Notes: a model not told the origin generated them from the sequence alone. A stretch of DNA of 6,425 nt from Synergistales bacterium (GCA_015657435.1 JADLKH010000005.1:284726-291150), one strand, 5' to 3'. Positions 1-6,285 are shown, numbered from the stretch's first letter. Made by a program: numbers and translations.

Positions 1-1389
1 CCCCTTGTTTCCGTCGTCGTCACCTCCCTATGGATGGGGCTTTTTCCCCTCCTCATGCAGGAACTCGACCAGGTTCCCGGCCTCGCGGGCTATCTTCTCG
101 CCACCTGTTGGAGCTTGGTCCTTCTTGTCAGTTTTCCGGCCACCCACGCCTTTTCCGAATCCTTCTACCTCGGTGTAGCCGCCCTCCTTTTCCTGGCAAT
201 CTTCTGGAGCCGCCACGGCCAGGTTTACCGAAGACTGGGTGAACCGCTGACCGCAATGTGGGGGATGCTTGCCGCCTGCTCATCGACGATCGGCGTCAGC
301 AAGGGAGTCGCCTTCACGACCCTGATGATTCTCCCGATCGGCCTTTTCGCATTGCCGATCATGGAGTTCTCTCTGCAAATCGTCAGCAGGGCAATGACAA
401 ACTCCCCTCAGGGGAGCGTGTCCCTTTACCGCAAGCTTGTCGACCGGGGGCTGGACCATCCGACCGCCGTCCGTTTCGTAGCCGGAATCTGCTCTTCCTT
501 TGCCCTCGCGATTGCCCTGGCTCAGATGGACCTTGACCTGCCCGCCGCCATCACGGCAATCGGCGCGTTTGCCCTCTTCGTCTTCCCCGCCCTCCGGAAA
601 ATCCTTTCTCCCACGGACAGGGAAAGCGGCAGGAATCCCTCTCTATGGGGAATCCGGGTCGATAACGTCTCGCTGAATTTTGCTCTTTCAAAGGTCAAAT
701 CGTGGATTGCCTTCGGCAACCGGGGCTACGTCATCGTTACTCCTGATGCGCTGGCAGCACTCCGGAGCCGGTACGACAGGGGATACCGTACGATGGCGCG
801 CGAAGCGGATCTCGTCCTGCCGGACGGCATGGGACTCATCCAGGCACTCAAGATCCTTGGCTCACCCGTTCAGCAGCGGATACCCGGGGTCGAGTTCGTG
901 GAACAACTCTGCAGGCTTTCCGCTTCCGAGCAATGCCCGGTCTATTTCCTCGGTGCGAAGGAAGGTGTCGCGAAGTCAGCGGCTGAAAAGCTTTCCGAAA
1001 AGTATCCGGGAATGGTCGTTGCCGGCTCCCGCCATGGTTATTTCCGACGGGAAGAGGAAGAGGAGGTTTGCCGCGAGATCCGCGAGGCGGGAACACGCAT
1101 TCTTTTCGTCGGGCTGGGCGTCCCTCACCAGGAAATGTTCATTCACAGGAATCTTGCATCCATGGGACATGTGGTTGCCATGGGAGTGGGAGGCAGTTTC
1201 GACGTCCTTTCCGGCAAACTTCGAAGGGCTCCGGCATTCATGCAAAAATGCGGCCTGGAGTGGCTCTTCCGACTTTGCCAGGAACCCGGTATTCGCTTCA
1301 GGAAAGACCTGGGGCTGCTCCTTTTCGTTCTGCTCGTCCTGATGAAGCGCTGCGGCCTGGACAACTGGACTGGCGGGGAGGAAGCATGA
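1..1389 (+). CDS. WecG/TagA/CpsF-family glycosyltransferase with an N-terminal degenerate WecA/MraY-like membrane domain (5' partial)
   Basis: The frame is open from base 1, so the gene begins upstream; the first in-frame ATG (34) lies inside a domain whose first half is missing. Residues are numbered from base 1. Residues 1 to about 200 are hydrophobic and align with the C-terminal half of WecA/TagO/MraY phosphoglycosyltransferases. Seen: a W11-x11-D23-QVPGLAG stretch in place of W..DGLDGLAAG, RRLGE for the FMGD motif, and SLYRKLVDRG for the HLHHRLLDRG motif. Several catalytic residues are therefore replaced. Residues from about 214 onward form a full GT26 domain with PDGMG (Asp275, bases 823-825), QRIPG, GLGVPHQE, GVGGSFDVLSGKLRRAP and GLEWLFRLCQEP. 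The family moves a sugar (often ManNAc) from a UDP-sugar to an undecaprenyl-diphosphate-linked sugar at the cytoplasmic membrane face during envelope or exopolysaccharide synthesis. The substrate cannot be read here. The C-terminus has a hydrophobic segment (GLLLFVLLVLM). The stop overlaps the CBS gene start as ATGA. The GT26 assignment is firm; the role of the fused domain is inferred. Confidence 0.9.
   Translation, partial: PLVSVVVTSLWMGLFPLLMQELDQVPGLAGYLLATCWSLVLLVSFPATHAFSESFYLGVAALLFLAIFWSRHGQVYRRLGEPLTAMWGMLAACSSTIGVSKGVAFTTLMILPIGLFALPIMEFSLQIVSRAMTNSPQGSVSLYRKLVDRGLDHPTAVRFVAGICSSFALAIALAQMDLDLPAAITAIGAFALFVFPALRKILSPTDRESGRNPSLWGIRVDNVSLNFALSKVKSWIAFGNRGYVIVTPDALAALRSRYDRGYRTMAREADLVLPDGMGLIQALKILGSPVQQRIPGVEFVEQLCRLSASEQCPVYFLGAKEGVAKSAAEKLSEKYPGMVVAGSRHGYFRREEEEEVCREIREAGTRILFVGLGVPHQEMFIHRNLASMGHVVAMGVGGSFDVLSGKLRRAPAFMQKCGLEWLFRLCQEPGIRFRKDLGLLLFVLLVLMKRCGLDNWTGGEEA
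1377..1381 (+). promoter_or_regulatory. Ribosome binding site of the CBS gene
   Basis: GGAGG lies four bases before the ATG at 1386, inside the last codons of the glycosyltransferase gene. It supports 1386 as the start rather than the in-frame upstream extension of the reading frame. It also points to translational coupling through the ATGA overlap. Confidence 0.75.
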
Positions 1390-1853
1390 ACTCGCAAGCC
1401 CGGGAAATCATGCACAAAGACCTGACGGCCGTGACTGAAAAGGACCGGGTGGAAGACGCTCTTCACGCCCTTTACAACCAGCGGCTTACGGGATTGCCGG
1501 TCGTGAAGGAGGATTGGGTCCTCGTGGGTTTCCTCTCCGAGACCGATATTCTCCAGGCCGCATTCCCGACCTACCTCGAATTTTTAGCCCAAAGCTCCTT
1601 CCTGGACAGTACTGAAGGAGGATTGGTGGAGAGGCTTTCCACAGTGGCGAACCGCACCGTCGGAGAACTGATGAACCCTCATCCCTGCTTCGTGGAACCC
1701 ACCGCAAGCCTCGTCACGGTTGCAGACATGATGATCCGAAAGAGGATCAAGAGATTGCCGGTGGTAGAAAACGGCCGGCTTGTCGGTATTATCGACCGGG
1801 GAGCGTTTTTCGAGCACATGATGGAGAAGCGGACCCATGGCGGCAGCTGCTGA
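1386..1853 (+). CDS. CBS-domain pair protein
   Basis: This predicts a soluble protein of 155 residues made almost only of two CBS domains (one Bateman module). CBS1 spans about residues 5-58, with REIM near the start, LTGLPVV (34-40) and LVGFLSETDIL (46-56). CBS2 spans about 91-146, with VGELMNP (92-98), IKRLPVVENGRLVG (121-134) and IIDRGAFFE. The second core includes the V-x-G-x-x-D-R type end often seen in nucleotide-binding CBS domains. Such modules commonly bind AMP, ADP, ATP or SAM and act as energy sensors; no catalytic domain is fused here. The frame stays open well upstream, but ATG 1386 has a GGAGG site and makes an ATGA overlap with the previous stop, and the residues encoded upstream of it look like out-of-frame glycosyltransferase sequence. 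The 3' end overlaps the next gene by 17 bp. Its place just before the ATP synthase genes suggests, but does not prove, a role in adjusting ATPase activity or ion balance. Confidence 0.9.
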   Translation: MNSQAREIMHKDLTAVTEKDRVEDALHALYNQRLTGLPVVKEDWVLVGFLSETDILQAAFPTYLEFLAQSSFLDSTEGGLVERLSTVANRTVGELMNPHPCFVEPTASLVTVADMMIRKRIKRLPVVENGRLVGIIDRGAFFEHMMEKRTHGGSC

Positions 1854-2208
1854 AAACCCGAAATCCCCTCTGAGGAAATGGCCTGCCGAGTCGGAGATCG
1901 AGGCCTACAGGAAAGAACTGGAGGTCTCTTTTTTGCAGGAGGAAGCGACCCTGGAGGCTAAACGCAGAGAAGTCATCGAGAGGTTGGACCTGATTGAACA
2001 AAACACGTTATCGCAGGCCCATGCGGAAATAGAAACGCTTCATCTGCGCAGAAACCGAATCATCGCATCGTTGCAGACGGTACTCGAAGAACGATTTGCC
2101 ACCTTCCTTTTGAAATTCCACGGTGAGGATCTGGTGGAAGAGCTTGCCCGGGACAGCATGGTTCTTCTTTGCCCCAAACACGGCCAGGCCGGGGAGGGAT
2201 CCGGTTGA
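1837..2208 (+). CDS. Coiled-coil protein, candidate V/A-type ATP synthase peripheral-stalk subunit G/H
   Basis: The predicted protein has 123 residues and no recognisable catalytic motif. After a Pro/Ala-rich start (residues 1-17), residues about 18-93 are a charged, Glu/Arg-rich stretch that should form a long helix or coiled coil (for example RKELEVSFLQEEATLEAKRR). A weaker helix (about 97-105) and a Gly-rich tail follow. The call rests on context. In Thermus the ATP synthase operon begins with the short coiled-coil stalk subunit G (about 120 residues) immediately before subunit I. This gene has that position, size and character, and no other G/H candidate is present. Subunit G pairs with E to form the stator stalk. 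The ATG at 1837 follows a GGAG at 1823-1826 and lies inside the CBS gene. The stop overlaps the subunit I start as TTGA. The sequence is divergent, so an unrelated coiled-coil accessory protein remains possible. Confidence 0.7.
   Translation: MAAAAENPKSPLRKWPAESEIEAYRKELEVSFLQEEATLEAKRREVIERLDLIEQNTLSQAHAEIETLHLRRNRIIASLQTVLEERFATFLLKFHGEDLVEELARDSMVLLCPKHGQAGEGSG
2191..2198 (+). promoter_or_regulatory. Strong ribosome binding site that fixes the TTG start of subunit I
   Basis: GGGGAGGG lies six bases before TTG 2205. The alternative TTG at 2169 and the ATG at 2217 lack comparable sites. The 2205 start gives an N-terminus MICEMLRLAI, close to the MI-xx-M-xx-v pattern normal for subunit I, and a TTGA overlap with the preceding stop. 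Confidence 0.8.
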
Positions 2209-4118
2209 TCTGCGAAATGCTCAGGCTTGCCATATGGGGCCTGACTCCGCAACGCTCCGAAGTCGTGGAGACCCTGCATGATTTTGGGCTCCTTCATGTC
2301 TGTAGCTCGACTGAAACCAAGCCTCCCTCCAAGGAAGAAGAAACTCTCAAGTTCACCCGTGCAAAGGTCCTGGGCATGCTGGAAGCCCTGGATTGGAAAG
2401 AGTGGTCGATCCTCACCGACGAAACCATCGATATGGCGAGAGAGCGCGTTGACCTCGGCATCGACGGAGTGGTCGGCGAAATCGATCGAAGCCTTGATGC
2501 CTTTCGCCAAAGATTGGCCAGCCTTCTCGATGAAAGACGCCGTCTCTCGGTTTCACTTTCCGAACTGAAAAGGGCGCACCAGATTGTCTTTCATTTCATC
2601 CCTTTCGTCTCGTCCGAAGATCCTTCCGAGAGAATCCTGACCCTCTGGTGGACGAAGGAAGCCACCATCCAGAAAACGCTGTCCGCCATTAGAGCGGCAA
2701 TCCAGAAACTGGACGCCTCGGAAACCGGCACGAGAGACGCCCTTCGGTTCCACGTCCTGAGCACGGAAAAGGAACAATCAGTTCTGGCGATCAGCGTGGA
2801 GAAGCGATTTGCGGATAAGGCCGAGTCGCAACTCCGAACCCAGGGAGCCGTCCCATGGAGGGCTCCGGAGGGCTCTCAGCGCGCCACGACACGGGAATCC
2901 CTATTCGCGGTCGAAGAAGGACTGAAAGAAACGCTCACCCGTCTGGACAACCTTTCCGAGGAGATCAACAGGGCACGGGATGGTTGGGGACCTCGTCTCG
3001 CTTCTCTTTATATCCTCCTTGACGAGAAGCTCGAAGAAGCACTCGTCGAGTCGGGAAGCCAAACCAGAGGGGAAACCTTCCTTATTGAGGGATGGATCCC
3101 TGCGGACTCCCTCGATGAAGCGATGAAACTTTTGAAATTTCGCTTCGGGGACAAGGTGCTGGTCCAGTGGAGATATCCCTCATCGGAAGAGTGGCATCGA
3201 GTTCCTGCCCTCCTGTCAAATCCGGCCGCGACCCAACCCTTTGAAATCCTTCTCAAACTGATGCCCCATCCCCTTTACCAGGGGGTGGACCCTACAACCC
3301 TCATGGCCATCTTTTTCCCTTTCTTCTCCGGCTGCATGGTCGGAGATGCAGGTTACGGCATCCTGATCGGCCTGTTGGGATTTCGGCTTTCACGAAGCAA
3401 TCGGCACCCTCTCTTGCCACCGGTGGGAAAAATTCTCTTATGGATCTGCGGCTGGAGCATCGCCTGGGGAATCGCCTTCGGCGAATTTTTCGGGGATCTG
3501 GGACACAGGCTCTTCCACATGGAACCCTTATGGGTCGAACGGTCCCATGCCGTTCTCCCTGTCCTGATCTTCACCGTTGCACTCGGATTCGCCCACATCT
3601 CGATCGGCCTGTTTTTAGGATTCATGGAAGGCCTTCGAAAAAATCACCGCCACCTCTGGATGGAACGCCTCGGCACCCTGATCGTGCTATTTTCTCTCGT
3701 CGGGCTCTTGGTCATTGTGAGGCTCAAACTCCCGCAGCCCTTTTTCTCCCTCAATATCATCCTTCTCGTCATCGGAACCGCGCTCCTGTTGGCCGGAGGA
3801 AAAATCGGGGGAATCATCGAAACCTTCAGCGCACTCGGAAATGTGCTGAGCTATGTCCGCATCGCGGCCATCGGCCTTTCCTCGGCCATCCTGGCCGTCG
3901 TGGCCACACGCTTTGTCGACGTGCTGGGCCTTTCCTTCCTTGGAATCCTGATGGCCCTCGTCATCCACCTCCTGAACTTCGTTTTGGCAATTGGAGGATC
4001 CGGGCTGCATTCCGCCCGTCTTCATTACGTTGAATTCTTCAGCAAGTTCTATCTTGGAGGCGGTAAGGAATTCCGCCCCTTCTCAAGGAGGAGATTCTAT
4101 TGGAAAAAGCCCTGCTAG
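2205..4118 (+). CDS. atpI: V/A-type ATP synthase subunit I (subunit a, stator ion channel)
   Basis: This is the membrane stator subunit that carries the ion half-channels facing the K ring. The predicted protein has 637 residues, normal for bacterial and archaeal subunit I. Residues 1 to about 360 are hydrophilic and helical: the cytoplasmic arm that binds the peripheral stalks. Residues from about 365 to 625 hold seven or eight membrane helices. Diagnostic motifs are FPFFSGCMVGDAGYG (Gly380-Asp381 start the GDAGYG box), GEFFGDLG, NVLSYVRIAAIGL with the predicted stator arginine Arg552 (bases 3858-3860), and a C-terminal HYVEFFSKFYLGGGKEF-RPF block around residues 608-625. The start is TTG 2205 rather than the longer TTG 2169, because of the GGGGAGGG site and a family-like N-terminus. 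The 3' end overlaps subunit K by 19 bp. No frameshift or missing motif is seen. Together with K it converts the transmembrane ion gradient into rotation, or the reverse. Confidence 0.96.
   Translation: MICEMLRLAIWGLTPQRSEVVETLHDFGLLHVCSSTETKPPSKEEETLKFTRAKVLGMLEALDWKEWSILTDETIDMARERVDLGIDGVVGEIDRSLDAFRQRLASLLDERRRLSVSLSELKRAHQIVFHFIPFVSSEDPSERILTLWWTKEATIQKTLSAIRAAIQKLDASETGTRDALRFHVLSTEKEQSVLAISVEKRFADKAESQLRTQGAVPWRAPEGSQRATTRESLFAVEEGLKETLTRLDNLSEEINRARDGWGPRLASLYILLDEKLEEALVESGSQTRGETFLIEGWIPADSLDEAMKLLKFRFGDKVLVQWRYPSSEEWHRVPALLSNPAATQPFEILLKLMPHPLYQGVDPTTLMAIFFPFFSGCMVGDAGYGILIGLLGFRLSRSNRHPLLPPVGKILLWICGWSIAWGIAFGEFFGDLGHRLFHMEPLWVERSHAVLPVLIFTVALGFAHISIGLFLGFMEGLRKNHRHLWMERLGTLIVLFSLVGLLVIVRLKLPQPFFSLNIILLVIGTALLLAGGKIGGIIETFSALGNVLSYVRIAAIGLSSAILAVVATRFVDVLGLSFLGILMALVIHLLNFVLAIGGSGLHSARLHYVEFFSKFYLGGGKEFRPFSRRRFYWKKPC
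4085..4093 (+). promoter_or_regulatory. Very strong ribosome binding site of subunit K
   Basis: AAGGAGGAG sits six bases before TTG 4100, within the end of the subunit I gene. It is the best Shine-Dalgarno match in the window and fixes the TTG start. K is needed in many copies per ring, so a strong site here fits the stoichiometry. Confidence 0.75.
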
Positions 4119-4318
4119 CCCTTGCCGCAGCCCTTGCGATCGGAATACCAGCCATGGCCACGGCCTACGCTCAGGCCAAGATCGGATCCGCCGGTGCCGG
4201 AACAGTCGCGGAAAAACCGGAGACATCGGGAACCATGATCATTCTGGAGGCGATCCCTGAAACCATCGTCATCCTCGGTTTCGTCGTCGCCATCATGATG
4301 ATTCTTCAGCTCGCCTGA
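4100..4318 (+). CDS. atpK: V/A-type ATP synthase subunit K (c-ring proteolipid)
   Basis: The rotor-ring subunit carries the coupling ion through the membrane. It has 72 residues and two transmembrane helices (about 5-36 and 43-71) joined by a short polar loop with AEKPE (37-41), a hallmark of V-type proteolipid hairpins. The ion-binding carboxylate is Glu54 in AIPETIVILGF. Gln25 in the first helix lies 29 residues before it, the same spacing as Gln110-Glu139 in Enterococcus hirae NtpK. Thr55 follows the glutamate, as in Na+-binding rings. Na+ coupling is therefore plausible, though not shown. The two-helix form is Thermus-like, unlike the four-helix E. hirae subunit. The first helix has a Pro17 and fewer glycines than the usual GxGxG run. 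The start is TTG with a strong AAGGAGGAG site, overlapping the end of subunit I. Glu54 and the length make the assignment firm. Confidence 0.95.
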   Translation: MEKALLALAAALAIGIPAMATAYAQAKIGSAGAGTVAEKPETSGTMIILEAIPETIVILGFVVAIMMILQLA

Positions 4319-4332
4319 CCCGATTCGTGACG

Positions 4333-4989
4333 ATGAGCCCCCAGAACCTTGTCGGAAACGGGCAGGAGTCCCTTGAATCCTTCAAACGGGCTCTCCAGGA
4401 AGAGTACGGAAGGAAGCTCGAAGCCCTGAAGGAAAGGTTCGAGCAGGATTTTTCCGCCCTCATTGCCGCCCGGAGGCTGGAAGTCGAAAAGAAGGTCCAG
4501 CAAATCCGCCTTGAGCAAAACGTCGAGTTCGAATCGGAAGTCGCCCGCGAGAGGCAATCCTCCTTCAGGGAACTGCGGACCCGTGTCCTCGATGTGATCG
4601 TCCAGGCAACGGACCGGCTTGACGAGGAAGTCTCGAAAAGAATCGATACGCTACGGGCAAACCCGAAGGACTATGCTTCTGTCCTCAACCACCTGGCAAG
4701 AGAAGCGCTTGATTCTCTCGCGGCTCCTCAGGCCATCCTCCGGGTAGGAACCGGAGAGGCGAATCTGGTCGCGCCCGATCCCCGCATCTTTCGGATCGAG
4801 GAAACCGCAGATCTTTCGATGGGAGGGTGCGTGGTCGTTGAAGCGAAAGACGGAACCCATCTTGTCGACAATACCCTGCGGACCCGGTGGGAACGCTTGA
4901 AGCCAATGACGGTGGAAAAACTTTCCCTGCGGATCGCCACTCTTGTGGACGATGTCCAGCAACCATTCCCCGAACTACGGCTACCTTAA
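4333..4989 (+). CDS. atpE: V/A-type ATP synthase subunit E (peripheral stalk)
   Basis: Subunit E forms the peripheral stalk with a G/H partner and caps the A/B head so that it does not spin with the rotor. From ATG 4333 the protein has 218 residues, within the usual range. Residues about 10-110 are highly charged and should form the long N-terminal helix that pairs with G. Residues from about 115 onward form the globular head-binding domain, with the typical motif GGCVVVEAKDG followed by VDNTLRTRWE (164-187). A GTG at 4327, two codons upstream, is an equally possible start. Neither has a clear Shine-Dalgarno site, so translation may depend on ribosomes finishing subunit K, whose stop is 14 bp upstream. 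The 3' end overlaps the subunit C gene by 38 bp. The V-type label comes from the C-terminal motif and the operon; it is not the F-type epsilon chain that shares the atpE-like naming. Confidence 0.92.
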   Translation: MSPQNLVGNGQESLESFKRALQEEYGRKLEALKERFEQDFSALIAARRLEVEKKVQQIRLEQNVEFESEVARERQSSFRELRTRVLDVIVQATDRLDEEVSKRIDTLRANPKDYASVLNHLAREALDSLAAPQAILRVGTGEANLVAPDPRIFRIEETADLSMGGCVVVEAKDGTHLVDNTLRTRWERLKPMTVEKLSLRIATLVDDVQQPFPELRLP

Positions 4990-6019
4990 CGCCCGACTTC
5001 GGGCCAGGCTCGATTCGTTCATCCAACCTCGGGAACTGAGGAGGCTCTCCGGAGGCACGATCAGGGATCTGGAACTTTTTCTGCTTGAGTCCGCCTATGC
5101 GGAGAGCTATCGCGCCCATCTGGTTGCGGTCGAAGCATCGCCCCTCGCCCGGATAGAAATGGCCGTCTCGATCGGCGTGGCGGACAGAATCAGGAACACG
5201 GTCAATCTTGCCCAGGGCGAACCCCGGGAGCTCATGAAAGTCGTGACAACCCGGTCGGACCTCCACAACAGCCGGTTGGTCCTGCGCGGACTCTCTTTAG
5301 GGAGGGATCCATCGAGAAACCCAAGTTGGCATGGCTACGGGGAACTCGAAGCCGATTTCTTCGACTCTCTCTGGAGCGCGAACACCACTCTCGACGCTCG
5401 TGAGAAATGCCTCGCAAATGGAACGCCCCTGGCTCTTGCGCTGGGTGACGCACTGGAGGTGCGCCAGGAGGGAGAATCCCTTCCATTGGCGGAACGGCAG
5501 CTGTTAAACGCCTTTCTGTCCTACCAGGAAGGCCTCTTCCGCAAGATCGGGGGGGCCGGCAGCGAAACGGCCATTGAAGTCCTGGGCCGTTCGGTCGACC
5601 TCTGGAACATCGGCATCTGGTTCAGGAAACACCGGGGAGACAGGGGAAAAGCCCAGGAAGCGATCGCTTTTCTTCCCTACGGCAAGTGGTTGGAGATTCC
5701 CCGCCTGGAGAGCTCGGACTCCGTCAGGGCAATGCTCGAAACCACTCCGTGGACCAAGGGGATTGAGGCATCCGTTCTCCAGGCGGGTTCCGCGACATCC
5801 CTCCAGGGTGAGCTCAACCGCGCTTTCTGGAAATGGCAATCCTTTCTCTATAGGCGGAACCTCCTTGGTTTTGAAGTCGCCGTATCCTTTCTCGCCCGTC
5901 TTCTCATGGAGTGGCAGAATCTCAACATCCTCGCGGTCGGACTCGCGCTCGGCCATCCCGGAAAAGAGATTTCCCGCCGGATTGTCGACGTCGTTGGAGA
6001 AGAGGAGCGCCCTTCATGA
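4952..6019 (+). CDS. atpC: V/A-type ATP synthase subunit C (subunit d / AC39 family)
   Basis: This is the funnel-shaped, all-helical subunit that sits on the K ring and links it to the central axle (D and F). From ATG 4952 it has 355 residues, close to the family norm. The N-terminal YGYLNARLRAR matches the usual Y-x-Y-x-N-ARVRA opening. Internal repeats of the three-fold helical bundle show as TRSDLHNSRLVLRG and SVDLWNIGIWFRKHRG, matching the D-x-x-N-x-x-x-x-x-R pattern. A related C-terminal copy, LLMEWQNLNILAVGLALG, lacks the Arg and Lys usually found in E-x-x-NLR-x-I-x-x-GK. That is a divergence at a part that normally helps form the socket. A TTG at 4943 would add three residues. No strong Shine-Dalgarno site is visible for either start, so coupling to subunit E is likely. 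The stop overlaps the F start as ATGA. The family call is firm despite the divergence. Confidence 0.92.
   Translation: MSSNHSPNYGYLNARLRARLDSFIQPRELRRLSGGTIRDLELFLLESAYAESYRAHLVAVEASPLARIEMAVSIGVADRIRNTVNLAQGEPRELMKVVTTRSDLHNSRLVLRGLSLGRDPSRNPSWHGYGELEADFFDSLWSANTTLDAREKCLANGTPLALALGDALEVRQEGESLPLAERQLLNAFLSYQEGLFRKIGGAGSETAIEVLGRSVDLWNIGIWFRKHRGDRGKAQEAIAFLPYGKWLEIPRLESSDSVRAMLETTPWTKGIEASVLQAGSATSLQGELNRAFWKWQSFLYRRNLLGFEVAVSFLARLLMEWQNLNILAVGLALGHPGKEISRRIVDVVGEEERPS
6001..6007 (+). promoter_or_regulatory. Ribosome binding site of subunit F
   Basis: AGAGGAG lies eight bases before ATG 6016, within the last codons of subunit C. It settles the F start, since the same frame is open further upstream to about 5911. 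Confidence 0.65.
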
Positions 6020-6285
6020 CAAACAGGACTGCCGAGCGTGCGATTGTCGTTGGTGAACAGGTTTTCGTCGATCTTTGGGCCCTGCTGGGGTTCGAAAGGC
6101 TCGTCTGTGAAGACCCGGCCGCTCTTGGAGAGAATCTGAAGCTTTTCCTGGAAGGCAATGTATCCCTTGTGATCGTGGAACAGGACTGGTTCGGTAGGGT
6201 TCCCGACTTCGTCAGGCAGCGCCTGACGAAGATGCAGAAACCCGTCTGGATCGCTTTTCCCGGCCTGAAATCTTCAGTCGGTTGA
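6016..6285 (+). CDS. atpF: V/A-type ATP synthase subunit F, short form
   Basis: Subunit F is the small Rossmann-like protein that binds the central axle subunit D and modulates ATPase activity. This one has 89 residues. AIVVGEQVFVDLWALLGFE matches the first strand and helix (family pattern ViGD-x-x-x-xGFrLaGie). SLVIVEQDWF is the strand-loop usually written ivit-E. KPVWIAFPGLKSSVG matches the P-vi-xIPg region. The protein then stops about 6 residues after Phe-Pro-Gly, whereas Thermus F and E. hirae NtpG continue for roughly 20-25 residues with an amphipathic helix. It also has about 7 extra residues before the first strand. The stop is not a frameshift: subunit A begins 9 bp later and no other frame encodes the missing tail. 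The ATG 6016 start is supported by an AGAGGAG site and an ATGA overlap with subunit C. Context makes the assignment good even though the protein is short. Confidence 0.88.
   Translation: MTNRTAERAIVVGEQVFVDLWALLGFERLVCEDPAALGENLKLFLEGNVSLVIVEQDWFGRVPDFVRQRLTKMQKPVWIAFPGLKSSVG

Noticed and set aside
680..1342. 220-residue + strand frame inside the glycosyltransferase gene
   Set aside because: It is a shadow frame; the composition is Ser/Arg/Trp-rich with no domain, and the overlapping frame has clear GT26 motifs.
1068..1385. Upstream in-frame extension of the CBS gene (261 residues in total)
   Set aside because: The extra residues are low-complexity, Arg/Pro/Gly-rich out-of-frame translation of the glycosyltransferase 3' end, and ATG 1386 has a proper GGAGG site and an ATGA overlap.
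2169..2204. Longer subunit I starting at TTG 2169
   Set aside because: It adds a Pro/Arg/Gly-rich stretch unlike any subunit I, and has no good ribosome site; TTG 2205 gives the normal N-terminus.
3440..4033. 197-residue + strand frame inside subunit I
   Set aside because: It is Arg/Pro/His-rich with no membrane or domain pattern, and it covers the conserved membrane helices of subunit I in the true frame.
4319..4332. Possible terminator or processing hairpin between K and E
   Set aside because: The gap is only 14 bases and shows no GC-rich stem or T-run.
4685..5266. 193-residue minus-strand frame across the E-C junction
   Set aside because: It is an antisense shadow of two well-supported genes, with no ribosome site or family motif.
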